Shown here piece after piece: positions 1-6,095 of a stretch of DNA of 8,293 bases. Every line of letters begins with the position of its first letter. Position 1 is the first letter of the stretch. Origin of the DNA: Clostridiales bacterium (lineage in GTDB: Bacteria; Bacillota; Clostridia; Lachnospirales; WRAX01); NCBI GenBank assembly GCA_031271375.1, contig JAISVU010000098.1, positions 1 to 8,293 of the forward strand. The letters run 5' to 3'. The notes under the pieces were generated by a model, which saw only the letters and a program-made list of their open reading frames with translations, ran no database searches and was not told the origin of the DNA. A program made the position numbers and the translations under genes.

Positions 1-2
1 AG

Positions 3-1454
3 GATTACCACCACTGGGGTAAGCCGCTATATGGTTACTATTTGGCCGATGACACATGGGTACTGCGCCGGCATATGCAGCTGCTTACGCTTGCCGACAT
101 TGATTTTTTAGCGTTGGACACTACAAACGGCGTACTTTATCTTGACATCTGTCATAAACTTTTTACCGTATTGGAGGAATTGAGACAACAGGGATGGAAA
201 ACGCCGCAAGTAGTTTTCTTTACCAACACTTCCAGCGGGGAGGCGGTTGACGCCCTATATAATGAGTTTTATAAAAAGGGGCTATATCGCTCTCATTGGT
301 TTATATGGGAAGATAAACCGCTCATCATCGGGCGTTGTGAGGAATGTGGGAGCGCGGCCAAAAGTTTCTTCACCTTTCGCCGTCCGCAATGGCCAAACGA
401 ACCGGACGAGGCAGGCGCTTTCCCTTGGATGGACTGGCGAAGGCCTCAAAAAGTATATGTAAATGGAGCGGGGGAAAAGGAGACTGTAAGCGTCTCGGTA
501 GCGCAGCACCCTGGTTTGTGGTTCAGCGACTCCGCTTTCTACGGTTTAGATAGTAATTGGGGCAGAAGCTACCATCCCGGGCAGCCGGATCAAGCTCCAA
601 GCGCTGTTTTATACGGAAGAAACTTTCAGGAACAATGGGATGTGGCCTTGAAAGAGGATCCGAGCATTGTATTTGTCACAGGCTGGAATGAGTGGTTGGG
701 TATGCGTTTTCCAGGAAGCGACCCGTCGCGGCCAATACGTTTTTTGGACACCTGCTCAATGGAATATAGCAGAGATATCGAACCGATGCAAGGCGGTTAC
801 GCAGATAGCTATTATATGCAGCTGGTGGCAAATATCCGGCGTTTCAAAGGTGTGCAGGATACGAAGATTCGCTTGGAAAGCAAAATTAGTTGGCGGAAGC
901 CTTTTACACAATGGCAATCGGTAGATTGCGTTTACCCTCACTTTTTAGGGAACGGTCAGAAGCGGGAGCACGCAGGTTTTGGGGGTTATTTTTACGAGAC
1001 GCAGGGCGCGGCGAATGATATAATGATGACAAAGCTTGCCTGTGACAAAACCTATCTACACTTTTACCTTGAAGCTGTTCGGCCGTGGAGCAAGACTTCC
1101 TTGCCGATGTTGCTCCTTAACACCGGAGGCAGTTATGACAAGGGCTGGTTGGGTTATGACTATGTCGTAAACCGTGTACAAGCGAATGGACCGTCCTTGC
1201 CGCTAGAGCACAGCCCCGGCGGATGGTATTGGCAGTCTGTAGGGAACACGCTCTGCCGCTTGCAAAGTAACATGTTGCATTTACTCATTAGGCGGGATTA
1301 TTTGCGAATGACGAGTATACAAGAGCCAGCAGAGCTACACTTTAAATGGTATCATGGTCCGACGTTGGAAGGAGATCCAATGGCATTTTACCTTGATGGG
1401 GACGCCGCTCCCAGTGCGCGCTTTAATTATGTTGTTCGCTACTTGAACGCATAG
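3..1454 (+). CDS. GH99/GH71-like glycoside hydrolase, 5' end outside window
   Basis: The frame is open from base 3, before the first usable start codon, and reads DYHHWGKPLYGYYLADDTWV, so the gene begins upstream; 483 residues are visible. Numbering from the TTG at 42, residues 1-265 look like a TIM-barrel related to GH99/GH71 and WbsX-type proteins: FLALDTTNG (22-30) on one strand, QVVFFTNTS (56-64) on another, and FVTGWNEW (212-219), the signature late-strand motif with a likely active-site Glu. Residues about 290-470 resemble a beta-sandwich carbohydrate-binding region (GWLGYDYVVNRV, 368-379). I infer hydrolysis of a glycan, possibly a mannose- or rhamnose-containing polysaccharide; the exact reaction cannot be read. 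No signal peptide can be judged because the N-terminus is missing. It lies 39 bp before the rhamnosidase gene on the same strand, so the two are probably co-transcribed. Family assignment is moderate; coding status is certain. Confidence 0.75.
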   Translation, partial: DYHHWGKPLYGYYLADDTWVLRRHMQLLTLADIDFLALDTTNGVLYLDICHKLFTVLEELRQQGWKTPQVVFFTNTSSGEAVDALYNEFYKKGLYRSHWFIWEDKPLIIGRCEECGSAAKSFFTFRRPQWPNEPDEAGAFPWMDWRRPQKVYVNGAGEKETVSVSVAQHPGLWFSDSAFYGLDSNWGRSYHPGQPDQAPSAVLYGRNFQEQWDVALKEDPSIVFVTGWNEWLGMRFPGSDPSRPIRFLDTCSMEYSRDIEPMQGGYADSYYMQLVANIRRFKGVQDTKIRLESKISWRKPFTQWQSVDCVYPHFLGNGQKREHAGFGGYFYETQGAANDIMMTKLACDKTYLHFYLEAVRPWSKTSLPMLLLNTGGSYDKGWLGYDYVVNRVQANGPSLPLEHSPGGWYWQSVGNTLCRLQSNMLHLLIRRDYLRMTSIQEPAELHFKWYHGPTLEGDPMAFYLDGDAAPSARFNYVVRYLNA

Positions 1455-1493
1455 ATGAAAATATAGACAAGCATTGAAGAACGGGAGGCTAGC

Positions 1494-4073
1494 ATGCAGA
1501 TTTACGACATAAAGGTCAACCACCTGGCCGAGCCGCTTGGCTTTATGATGGCAGACACACCTGTCCTGAGCTACAAGGTGAAGGGTACCCGAGGTGTGAG
1601 ACAGAAAAGTGTGCGATTGAGGGCGGCGGACAATGCAGACATGCATAACCCTATATATGACAGCGGACACCTTGTCGAAACGTGGCCGGTATATCCCTTG
1701 ACTCATCAGCTTGTTCCGCGCACAAGATACTATGTGCAAGTGGAGGTAATCACGGATGCGGGTGAATACGGCACGGCACAGACCTTTTTTGAGACCGGGA
1801 AGATGAACGAAACATGGCGGGGAGAATGGATCACTAGCGTACAGGCAGCGGACAATACTGTGCCGGTGTTGGGACGCGCTTTTGCTGTGAACAAACCGTT
1901 GCGGCGTGCCAGACTTTACGTTGGTTGCGCAGGCTTGTACCAGATGACGCTGAACGGCGGGAAAGTTGGAAATGAACACCTAACTCCGTACTGCAATGAC
2001 TATTCCAGCTGGATGCAGGTAATCACCCATGATGTAACCGACCAAGTAATGCCGGGCGAGAATCTATTGGAAGCCACATTAGCCGGTGGATGGTATGAGG
2101 GTCGCTTCGCTTTGGCAGACCGCAGACAGATATATGGCGATACACTGGCCTTGATTGCCGAACTTCATATTGATTATGCAGATGGCAGCAGCGAATTAAT
2201 ATGCACCGGGGAGGACTGGTATTCCCGCAAGAGCGTTTACCAATGCGCCGAATTGTACGACGGCGCGGTGCTGGACTTCCGGCGGGATACCTGTACCCAC
2301 TTTGGCACTAAGGTTGTAGCGATGGATAAACGTCTTTTGACAGACAGATTAAGTCTCCCGGTGGTAGAAAAAATGACATTACCTGTACAAAGTTCTTTCA
2401 CCACTCCTAAGGGCGAAGCGGTATTGGATTTTGGGCAGAACATGGTAGGCAGCCTACGGGTGGACACAAGTTCCTTTCATGGCAAGGACTTCACCCTGCG
2501 GTTCTTCGAGGTATTGGACGAGGATGGCAATGTATACCTGGACAATTTACGTTCGGCTAAACAGGCTTTTGTTTATAAAACCGACGGTGAAGTGCGTCTG
2601 GTGCAGCCTCAGTTTACTTATTACGGGTTTAGGTATGTGTGGGTGAACGGTCTGGACGCCGATGTAGACACATCGGCCTTCACCGGAGTTGTGTTGTACA
2701 GCGACATGGCGCAAACCGGCAGCATCACTACCTCCGACCAACTGGTGAACAGGTTATTTTTGAACGCATTGTGGGGACAGCGCGGAAATTTTGTGGACGT
2801 ACCCACCGATTGTCCTCAACGGGACGAGCGCCTCGGTTGGACGGGGGACGCTCAGGTGTTTTGCGGTACAGCGAGTTACAACATGGATACAGCAGCCTTT
2901 TTTACGAAATATATGTATGATATGTGGCAAGAACAGAAAAAGGCGGGAGGCGCGGTGCCGCATTTTGTGCCCTCCTTTGCAGACAAAGGCGAAGCAAACC
3001 CTACTGTCTCCCAAGGGTCAGCGGCATGGGGAGATGCGGCAACGATAATACCTTGGGTAAACTATCTTCACTGTGGCGATAAAGAATTGCTAGCGCGTCA
3101 GTACCCCAGTATGAAGGCTTGGGTGGAGTATATTCGCAGCCAGGATACGGAAAGCCAAGGCCTTTGGCTAAGTGGTTTTCATTTTGGAGACTGGCTGGCT
3201 CTGGACAATCCCGATAAGAACAGCTCATTTGGCGCAACTCCCAGCGAAATGGTGGCGAGCGCATATTATCTATATTCTACCCAACTAACAGCCAAAGCTG
3301 CCGCCGTGCTTGGGAAGGCCGAGGACGCTAAAGTTTACAAAGAACTGGCCGAACGTATACGAAAAGCTATACAGCGGGAATTCGTTACTCCAAGCGGGCG
3401 CATTGCAAGCGACACACAGACGGCAAATGTTATATCTTTATTTATGGGTTTCGCTATTGATTCTAAACGCGCCGCAACCGACCTTGATAAAAAGCTGCGA
3501 ACCAACAGCGGTCATCTGCGCACTGGCTTTGTGGGCACGGCTTACCTTTGCCGGGTGTTGAGTGATAACGGTCTCAACCATAGCGCTTACAGCCTGCTGA
3601 TGAATCGCGATTACCCAGGTTGGCTGTATGAGGTGGAAAGAGGCGCTACCACCATTTGGGAGCGATGGAACTCAATTAAGCAGGACGGTTCGCTTGGCGA
3701 TGCGTCGATGAACAGCTACAACCACTATGCTTATGGAGCCGTAGTAGAGTGGTTGTACCGCAACGTGGCGGGATTGCAGCCTGATGAAGCAGGTCCTGGT
3801 TTTAAACATGTGCGTCTGGCGCCTCAGCCCGACCCGCAACTGGAATGGGTGAAAGCCGCATATGACAGCCCTTGCGGTTTATACCGATCGGAATGGCGAA
3901 TTATGGGGGATGAACTGCATTTCGAGTTTGAAATTCCCTTTGGCGGCGAGGCATCGCTTTATCTTCCCTGTGCCCCAAAAGAAATTATGATGAATGGACT
4001 GCAAGTGCGATATGAAGATGGGATGCCACTTTTCATGGGTGAGCACCAAGTAGTTTACACATGTATAGTTTAG
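1494..4073 (+). CDS. alpha-L-rhamnosidase, GH78
   Basis: This 859-residue protein should remove terminal alpha-L-rhamnose from oligosaccharides or glycosides, releasing rhamnose. The layout is the full GH78 one: an N-terminal Fn3-like domain (about 1-100, ending TFFETG), a carbohydrate-binding Bac_rhamnosid_N region (about 105-290; LYVGCAGLYQMTLNGGKVG), a beta-sandwich (about 295-405), an (alpha/alpha)6 catalytic barrel (about 408-755), and a C-terminal beta-sandwich (about 757-859). The barrel carries the family signature DCPQRDERLGWTGD at 439-452, where E445 is the expected general acid. It also carries GATTIWERW at 717-725, where E723 is the expected base. Length is normal for the family. 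The start is chosen because GGGAGG at 1483-1488 stands 5 bases before the ATG and the N-terminus aligns with the family. There is no signal peptide, so it is probably cytoplasmic and works on imported sugars. It forms an operon with the upstream glycoside hydrolase gene. Confidence 0.95.
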   Translation: MQIYDIKVNHLAEPLGFMMADTPVLSYKVKGTRGVRQKSVRLRAADNADMHNPIYDSGHLVETWPVYPLTHQLVPRTRYYVQVEVITDAGEYGTAQTFFETGKMNETWRGEWITSVQAADNTVPVLGRAFAVNKPLRRARLYVGCAGLYQMTLNGGKVGNEHLTPYCNDYSSWMQVITHDVTDQVMPGENLLEATLAGGWYEGRFALADRRQIYGDTLALIAELHIDYADGSSELICTGEDWYSRKSVYQCAELYDGAVLDFRRDTCTHFGTKVVAMDKRLLTDRLSLPVVEKMTLPVQSSFTTPKGEAVLDFGQNMVGSLRVDTSSFHGKDFTLRFFEVLDEDGNVYLDNLRSAKQAFVYKTDGEVRLVQPQFTYYGFRYVWVNGLDADVDTSAFTGVVLYSDMAQTGSITTSDQLVNRLFLNALWGQRGNFVDVPTDCPQRDERLGWTGDAQVFCGTASYNMDTAAFFTKYMYDMWQEQKKAGGAVPHFVPSFADKGEANPTVSQGSAAWGDAATIIPWVNYLHCGDKELLARQYPSMKAWVEYIRSQDTESQGLWLSGFHFGDWLALDNPDKNSSFGATPSEMVASAYYLYSTQLTAKAAAVLGKAEDAKVYKELAERIRKAIQREFVTPSGRIASDTQTANVISLFMGFAIDSKRAATDLDKKLRTNSGHLRTGFVGTAYLCRVLSDNGLNHSAYSLLMNRDYPGWLYEVERGATTIWERWNSIKQDGSLGDASMNSYNHYAYGAVVEWLYRNVAGLQPDEAGPGFKHVRLAPQPDPQLEWVKAAYDSPCGLYRSEWRIMGDELHFEFEIPFGGEASLYLPCAPKEIMMNGLQVRYEDGMPLFMGEHQVVYTCIV

Positions 4074-4126
4074 GACTTATTACTCATATAAGCGAATATG
4101 CGCGAAGGACAGTTTTAAGTTAACTG

Positions 4127-4176
4127 TGCCATGCAATTCCATAGCAAGTGTTTGCTGGAACAGCAATTTCATGGCA
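4127..4176. repeat. 50-bp imperfect hairpin
   Basis: The arms TGCCATGCAATT (4127-4138) and AATTTCATGGCA (4165-4176) pair over 12 positions with one mismatch. Inside, CCATAGCAA (4139-4147) and TTGCTGG (4152-4158) add a 7-bp stem with a two-base bulge and a short loop (GTGT). It sits 54 bases after the rhamnosidase stop codon. It could protect the 3' end of the operon mRNA or be a small repeated palindrome of the genome. There is no T tract, so it is not a classical terminator by itself. Confidence 0.5.
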
Positions 4177-4239
4177 AAATTGATAGCAATGGGGGATTAT
4201 CCGGGCTTCGTAATGGCCGAAAGTGGGCCACCTTAGCCA

Positions 4240-4277
4240 ACTGAAAGGATGCCTCGAAATTTAAGCATCCTTTCGGT
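4240..4277 (+). terminator. possible terminator of the glycoside hydrolase operon
   Basis: ACTGAAAGGATGC (4240-4252) pairs with GCATCCTTTCGGT (4265-4277) through 13 positions, including one G-U pair, around a 12-base loop. The stem is strong, but the bases after it (GCCTTAAAAATTCATTTT) hold no solid T run, so termination efficiency is uncertain. It is the first strong simple stem-loop downstream of the rhamnosidase gene. Confidence 0.5.
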
Positions 4278-4460
4278 GCCTTAAAAATTCATTTTGAGAA
4301 ACGTATATCTGCGTATCATTATATCTATATTGTTACACGCGCATTTTGTCCCGGCAAATCAAGATTTTCAGAGGTCTGGTGCGCTTTTATATTACGGTGG
4401 ATATGAAACCTTCGTCTGTTTTTACTGACAAAATAAGGCTTGTAGGAATGTGTAATAATA

Positions 4461-4516
4461 GGACTGACCAATAAAACCTTGCAAAATCAAGGGTTTGTCA
4501 CGTTAGTCCATTTTTT
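4461..4516 (+). terminator. hairpin with T6 tract just upstream of parA
   Basis: GGACTGAC (4461-4468) pairs with GTTAGTCC (4502-4509), with one wobble. The inner stem AAACCTTG (4474-4481) pairs with CAAGGGTTT (4488-4496) with one bulged base. Six T residues (4511-4516) follow. This has the form of an intrinsic terminator on the + strand. It ends 33 bases before the parA start codon, so it is either the end of an upstream unit now lost or a leader attenuator controlling parA. A promoter downstream of the hairpin has almost no room, which favours attenuation if parA was ever expressed from here. Confidence 0.6.
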
Positions 4517-4674
4517 ACACCCAATTTCTACGAAAGGCAGGATGCTTGCATGACAAAAACAATCGTAATCACAAACAGAAAAGGCGGCTGTGGAAAATCA
4601 GTTACCACCGCCAGCCTCGGCGTCGGACTTGCCCGTCAAGGCAAAAGGTACTCGTCATCGACACCGATAACCAA

Positions 4675-4722
4675 CCGGGATGCTTGGGCGAGCAGCGGCG
4701 CGTTCTTTGCGCCGCGACCAGC
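4675..4722 (+). repeat. palindromic insert copy 1 (48 bp, in frame in parA)
   Basis: Begins CCGGGATGCTTGGGCGAGCA and ends CGCGACCAGC. GCGGCGC (4695-4701) pairs perfectly with GCGCCGC (4709-4715) around a 7-base loop. Read in the parA frame it adds PGCLGEQRRVLCAATS between DTDNQ and HSLTVSFG, a place where ParA proteins have no such segment. By hand translation the unit has no stop codon in any of the six frames. It differs from copy 2 at three positions, all C/T. Confidence 0.85.
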
Positions 4723-4860
4723 CACTCGCTAACCGTCAGCTTCGGCGTAACGGAGCCGGATAAACTTCAAGTCACGCTCGCTGCGCTTATCGCGGACATC
4801 ATCAACGAAAAAGACGTTGACCCGGAATCAGGCGTTATTCATCACTCGGAGGGCATTGAC

Positions 4861-4908
4861 CCGGGATGCTTGGGCGAGCAGCGGCGCGCTTTTTGCGTCG
4901 CGACCAGC
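4861..4908 (+). repeat. palindromic insert copy 2 (48 bp, in frame in parA)
   Basis: Matches copy 1 at 45 of 48 positions. The stem GCGGCGC (4881-4887) with GCGTCGC (4895-4901) keeps all seven pairs, one as G-U. It adds PGCLGEQRRAFCVATS between EGID and LMPAN. Removing it restores the continuous family sequence EGIDLMPANNSL. Orientation and codon phase are the same as in copy 1, and all six frames are again free of stops. Confidence 0.87.
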
Positions 4909-5097
4909 CTTATGCCCGCGAATAACAGCCTTGCAGGTATTGAACTCGCTCTCGCGCCTATAATCGGGCGGGACACGATACTCCGGCAGTACATAGACAG
5001 GGTAAAACCTTTATAGGACTATGTGTTGGTGGATACCTGCCCCACTCTTGACCTACTGGCGGTAAACGCTCTTGCCGCCGCTGACAGCGCGATAATC

Positions 5098-5169
5098 CGG
5101 GACGCATGTCGAGCAGGCGCGTTTTGGAGCGCGAACATGGTTCAAGTTCGCTCGAAAGCGCCGACCAGC
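5098..5169 (+). repeat. palindromic insert copy 3 (72-bp longer variant)
   Basis: Shares the ends of the 48-bp units (CGGGACGCATG...CGAGCAGG at the start, GCGCCGACCAGC at the end) but has a longer middle. Two nested stems are visible: GGCGC (5116-5120) with GCGCC (5158-5162), and GCGAAC (5131-5136) with GTTCGC (5146-5151). It adds 24 residues, starting RDACRAGAFW and ending KAPTS, between ADSAII and PVTPKYLDAKGL. Orientation and phase are as in copies 1 and 2. Five of its six frames lack stops; one reverse frame has a TGA. The relation to the 48-bp units rests on the ends and is less certain than that between copies 1 and 2. Confidence 0.75.
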
Positions 5170-5216
5170 CCCGTTACGCCGAAATACCTTGACGCGAAAG
5201 GATTAAGCTCATAGTG

Positions 5217-5231
5217 AGAGGTGATACCACC
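5217..5231 (+). repeat. candidate terminal inverted repeat, downstream end of transposon
   Basis: Reading inward, AGAGGTGATACCACC shares its first seven bases and scattered later ones with the opposite end (AGAGGTGTTCACGCC, 7770 down to 7756). The same bases also form a local stem, AGAGGTG (5217-5223) with CACCTCT (5228-5234), which may be a coincidence or part of the end structure. Similarity beyond seven bases is weak. Confidence 0.35.
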
Positions 5232-5234
5232 TCT

Positions 5235-5435
5235 GAAAAACAAGGCGGTTCAAGCATTTGCGGCACAAATGTACTGTACTGTTGCCGACAGCAGAAGATG
5301 GCCAGAAACAGGCGATTCAAAGTGTCCTAGAATAGCCAAAAGCCGTGGCCGGGGTGGGGGAAGAAAACCGGCTGCGTACCCGGAGACGGTTAAAGCGGGC
5401 GTTTACGCCCGGAGATGGTCATCGAAGAGAGTGAT
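5235..5435. other. non-coding end region of the transposon
   Basis: No gene is supported here. It holds a near-repeat, GGCGGTTCAA (5244-5253) and GGCGATTCAA (5311-5320), in the same orientation 67 bases apart. These may be subterminal transposase binding sites, as Mu/Tn7-type elements carry. A small duplication, TACTG TACTG, occurs at about 5272-5281. The repeat interpretation is inference. Confidence 0.35.
5396..5411 (-). terminator. compact hairpin after the ATPase gene
   Basis: CGGGCGT and ACGCCCG form a perfect 7-bp stem with a two-base spacer (in practice 6 bp with a four-base loop). It lies 24 bases after the ATPase stop codon on the - strand. On that strand it is followed by CTTTAACC, a poor T tract. 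Related bases CCCGGAGAYGG stand on both sides (about 5379-5389 and 5408-5418). It is the most likely end of the transposon operon transcript, with weak support. Confidence 0.4.
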
Positions 5436-6095
5436 TTAAAACTCGTCGTTGAGGCGCTTCTGCTGGAGATAATTCATTCTGGCGGCGAAGCGGGCGTCTT
5501 CATTCTTGGCGAAGACGATTTTTGCAAAGGCATCACGTAATCCATGACTTTGGCGCTTTTTCAGCAGCGCGAAGTATACGGCGTCGAAATCACACTGGAC
5601 GGATTCGCCGTAGCCGGGCAAATCCCAAGATTCCAGCAAATCTATAGCGCGAACAAGGAGCGGCAGCGGTATTTTGACATTTGTGGGTTTATTCATGGCC
5701 GGTTCCTCCAAGCTGAGTTCGCTGTCGACGACAAGTTTGACCATCCTGTCGTCTATGATAGACTTGCGGCTCTGAGCGCCGTACATAAGGGAACAAGTAC
5801 AAGCTTTATTAATGAGGCTCGGGATGCCGGCGGAGAACTTGAAAATATCGTCGATGGCGGCCTCGGAGAAAATGTCCTTGAAGCAGCCTGCAAAAGCTAA
5901 ATGGGTTCGTATGTACTCGTCAGTTTGGGTTCTGTCCAAGTGCCCAGCGGAGCAAACTATGTCTATACGCTGGCGTATTGCGGCGTATTTCAGCCGTTCA
6001 ATCAGTTCGTCGGAATCGTTGCCGCGGTAGAGTATATCAGTAGGAACGGTACGGGAGAAAGGCGTCTCCTTAAAACCGTAGAAGGCTTCAAACAT
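5436..6095 (-). pseudogene. ExeA/TniB-like ATPase with internal in-frame deletion
   Basis: ExeA/TniB-type AAA ATPases help Mu-like transposases choose and activate target DNA. The N-terminus (FEAFYGFKETPFSRTVPTDI, 2-21) and C-terminal half (AAIRQRIDIVC, 38-48; FSAGIPSLINKAC, 87-99; KSIIDDRMVK, 111-120) fit the family. However, RLKYAA (34-39) runs straight into AIRQRID. In intact relatives well over 100 residues lie between these motifs, including the Walker A (GTGKTT type) and Walker B (DEAH type) motifs. The remaining 219 residues keep an open frame, so the deletion removed a multiple of three bases. Direct copies of GGCGTATT at 5972-5979 and 5982-5989 lie at the junction and suggest slippage or short-repeat recombination. 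The ATG at 6095 is preferred over the GTG at 6104 because AAGG lies 8 bases before it and family proteins begin there. ATG and the transposase stop overlap (ATGTTTGA), implying coupled translation. It cannot bind ATP in the normal way. Confidence 0.82.

Larger units (their letters stand above)
4074..4549 (+). other. 476-bp non-coding stretch between rhamnosidase and parA remnant
   Basis: No credible reading frame is visible on either strand. It contains several hairpins, listed separately, and an AT-rich middle (about 4281-4460). A short stretch at 4214-4230 (TGGCC, 7-base spacer, GGCCA) reads on the - strand as TGGCCCACTTTCGGCCA. That is loosely reminiscent of the repeated end motifs of IS21-type elements, and could be a scrap of one; this is a guess from memory. 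No convincing -35/-10 pair for the parA gene was found. Confidence 0.6.
4550..5208 (+). pseudogene. parA-type partition ATPase, broken, with three palindromic inserts
   Basis: ParA proteins are Walker-type ATPases that segregate plasmids or integrative elements. The start ATG at 4550 follows AAAGGCAGG (4533-4541). The first 33 codons include the deviant Walker A KGGCGKS. Near 4643-4649 one base is missing; the next frame continues directly as VLVIDTDNQ, the Walker A' strand. From there one frame reads on to 5208 (LTVSFGV, HHSEGID, LMPANNSL, RQYIDRVK, DYVLVDTCPTLD, PVTPKYLDAKGL), interrupted by an amber codon at 5014-5016 where a Tyr codon is expected. Homology stops at about 5208, so roughly the last third, including the usual ILLTMVD region, is gone. 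Three foreign in-frame segments interrupt the protein: 16 residues after DTDNQ, 16 after EGID, and 24 after ADSAII. The gene is clearly inactive now. The truncation abuts the transposon end at about 5217. Confidence 0.88.

Noticed and set aside
1335..1979. Open frame of 214 codons on the - strand
   Set aside because: It lies across the end of one glycoside hydrolase gene and the start of the rhamnosidase gene, with no family similarity and no ribosome site; it is a shadow of the + strand genes.
5014..5016. Amber codon read through as an amino acid (recoding)
   Set aside because: Both intact genes in the window end with TAG, parA is broken elsewhere, and a single Tyr-codon change explains it.
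4675..5169. CRISPR array
   Set aside because: The repeats are unequal in length, separated by about 138-190 bp of recognisable parA coding sequence, and there is no spacer regularity.
5221..5439. Open frame of 72 codons rich in Gly and Arg on the + strand
   Set aside because: No family similarity or ribosome site; it lies in the transposon end, with repeats that explain its composition.
5544..5900. Open frame of 118 codons on the + strand
   Set aside because: It is antisense to the ATPase remnant, whose product is clearly recognisable.
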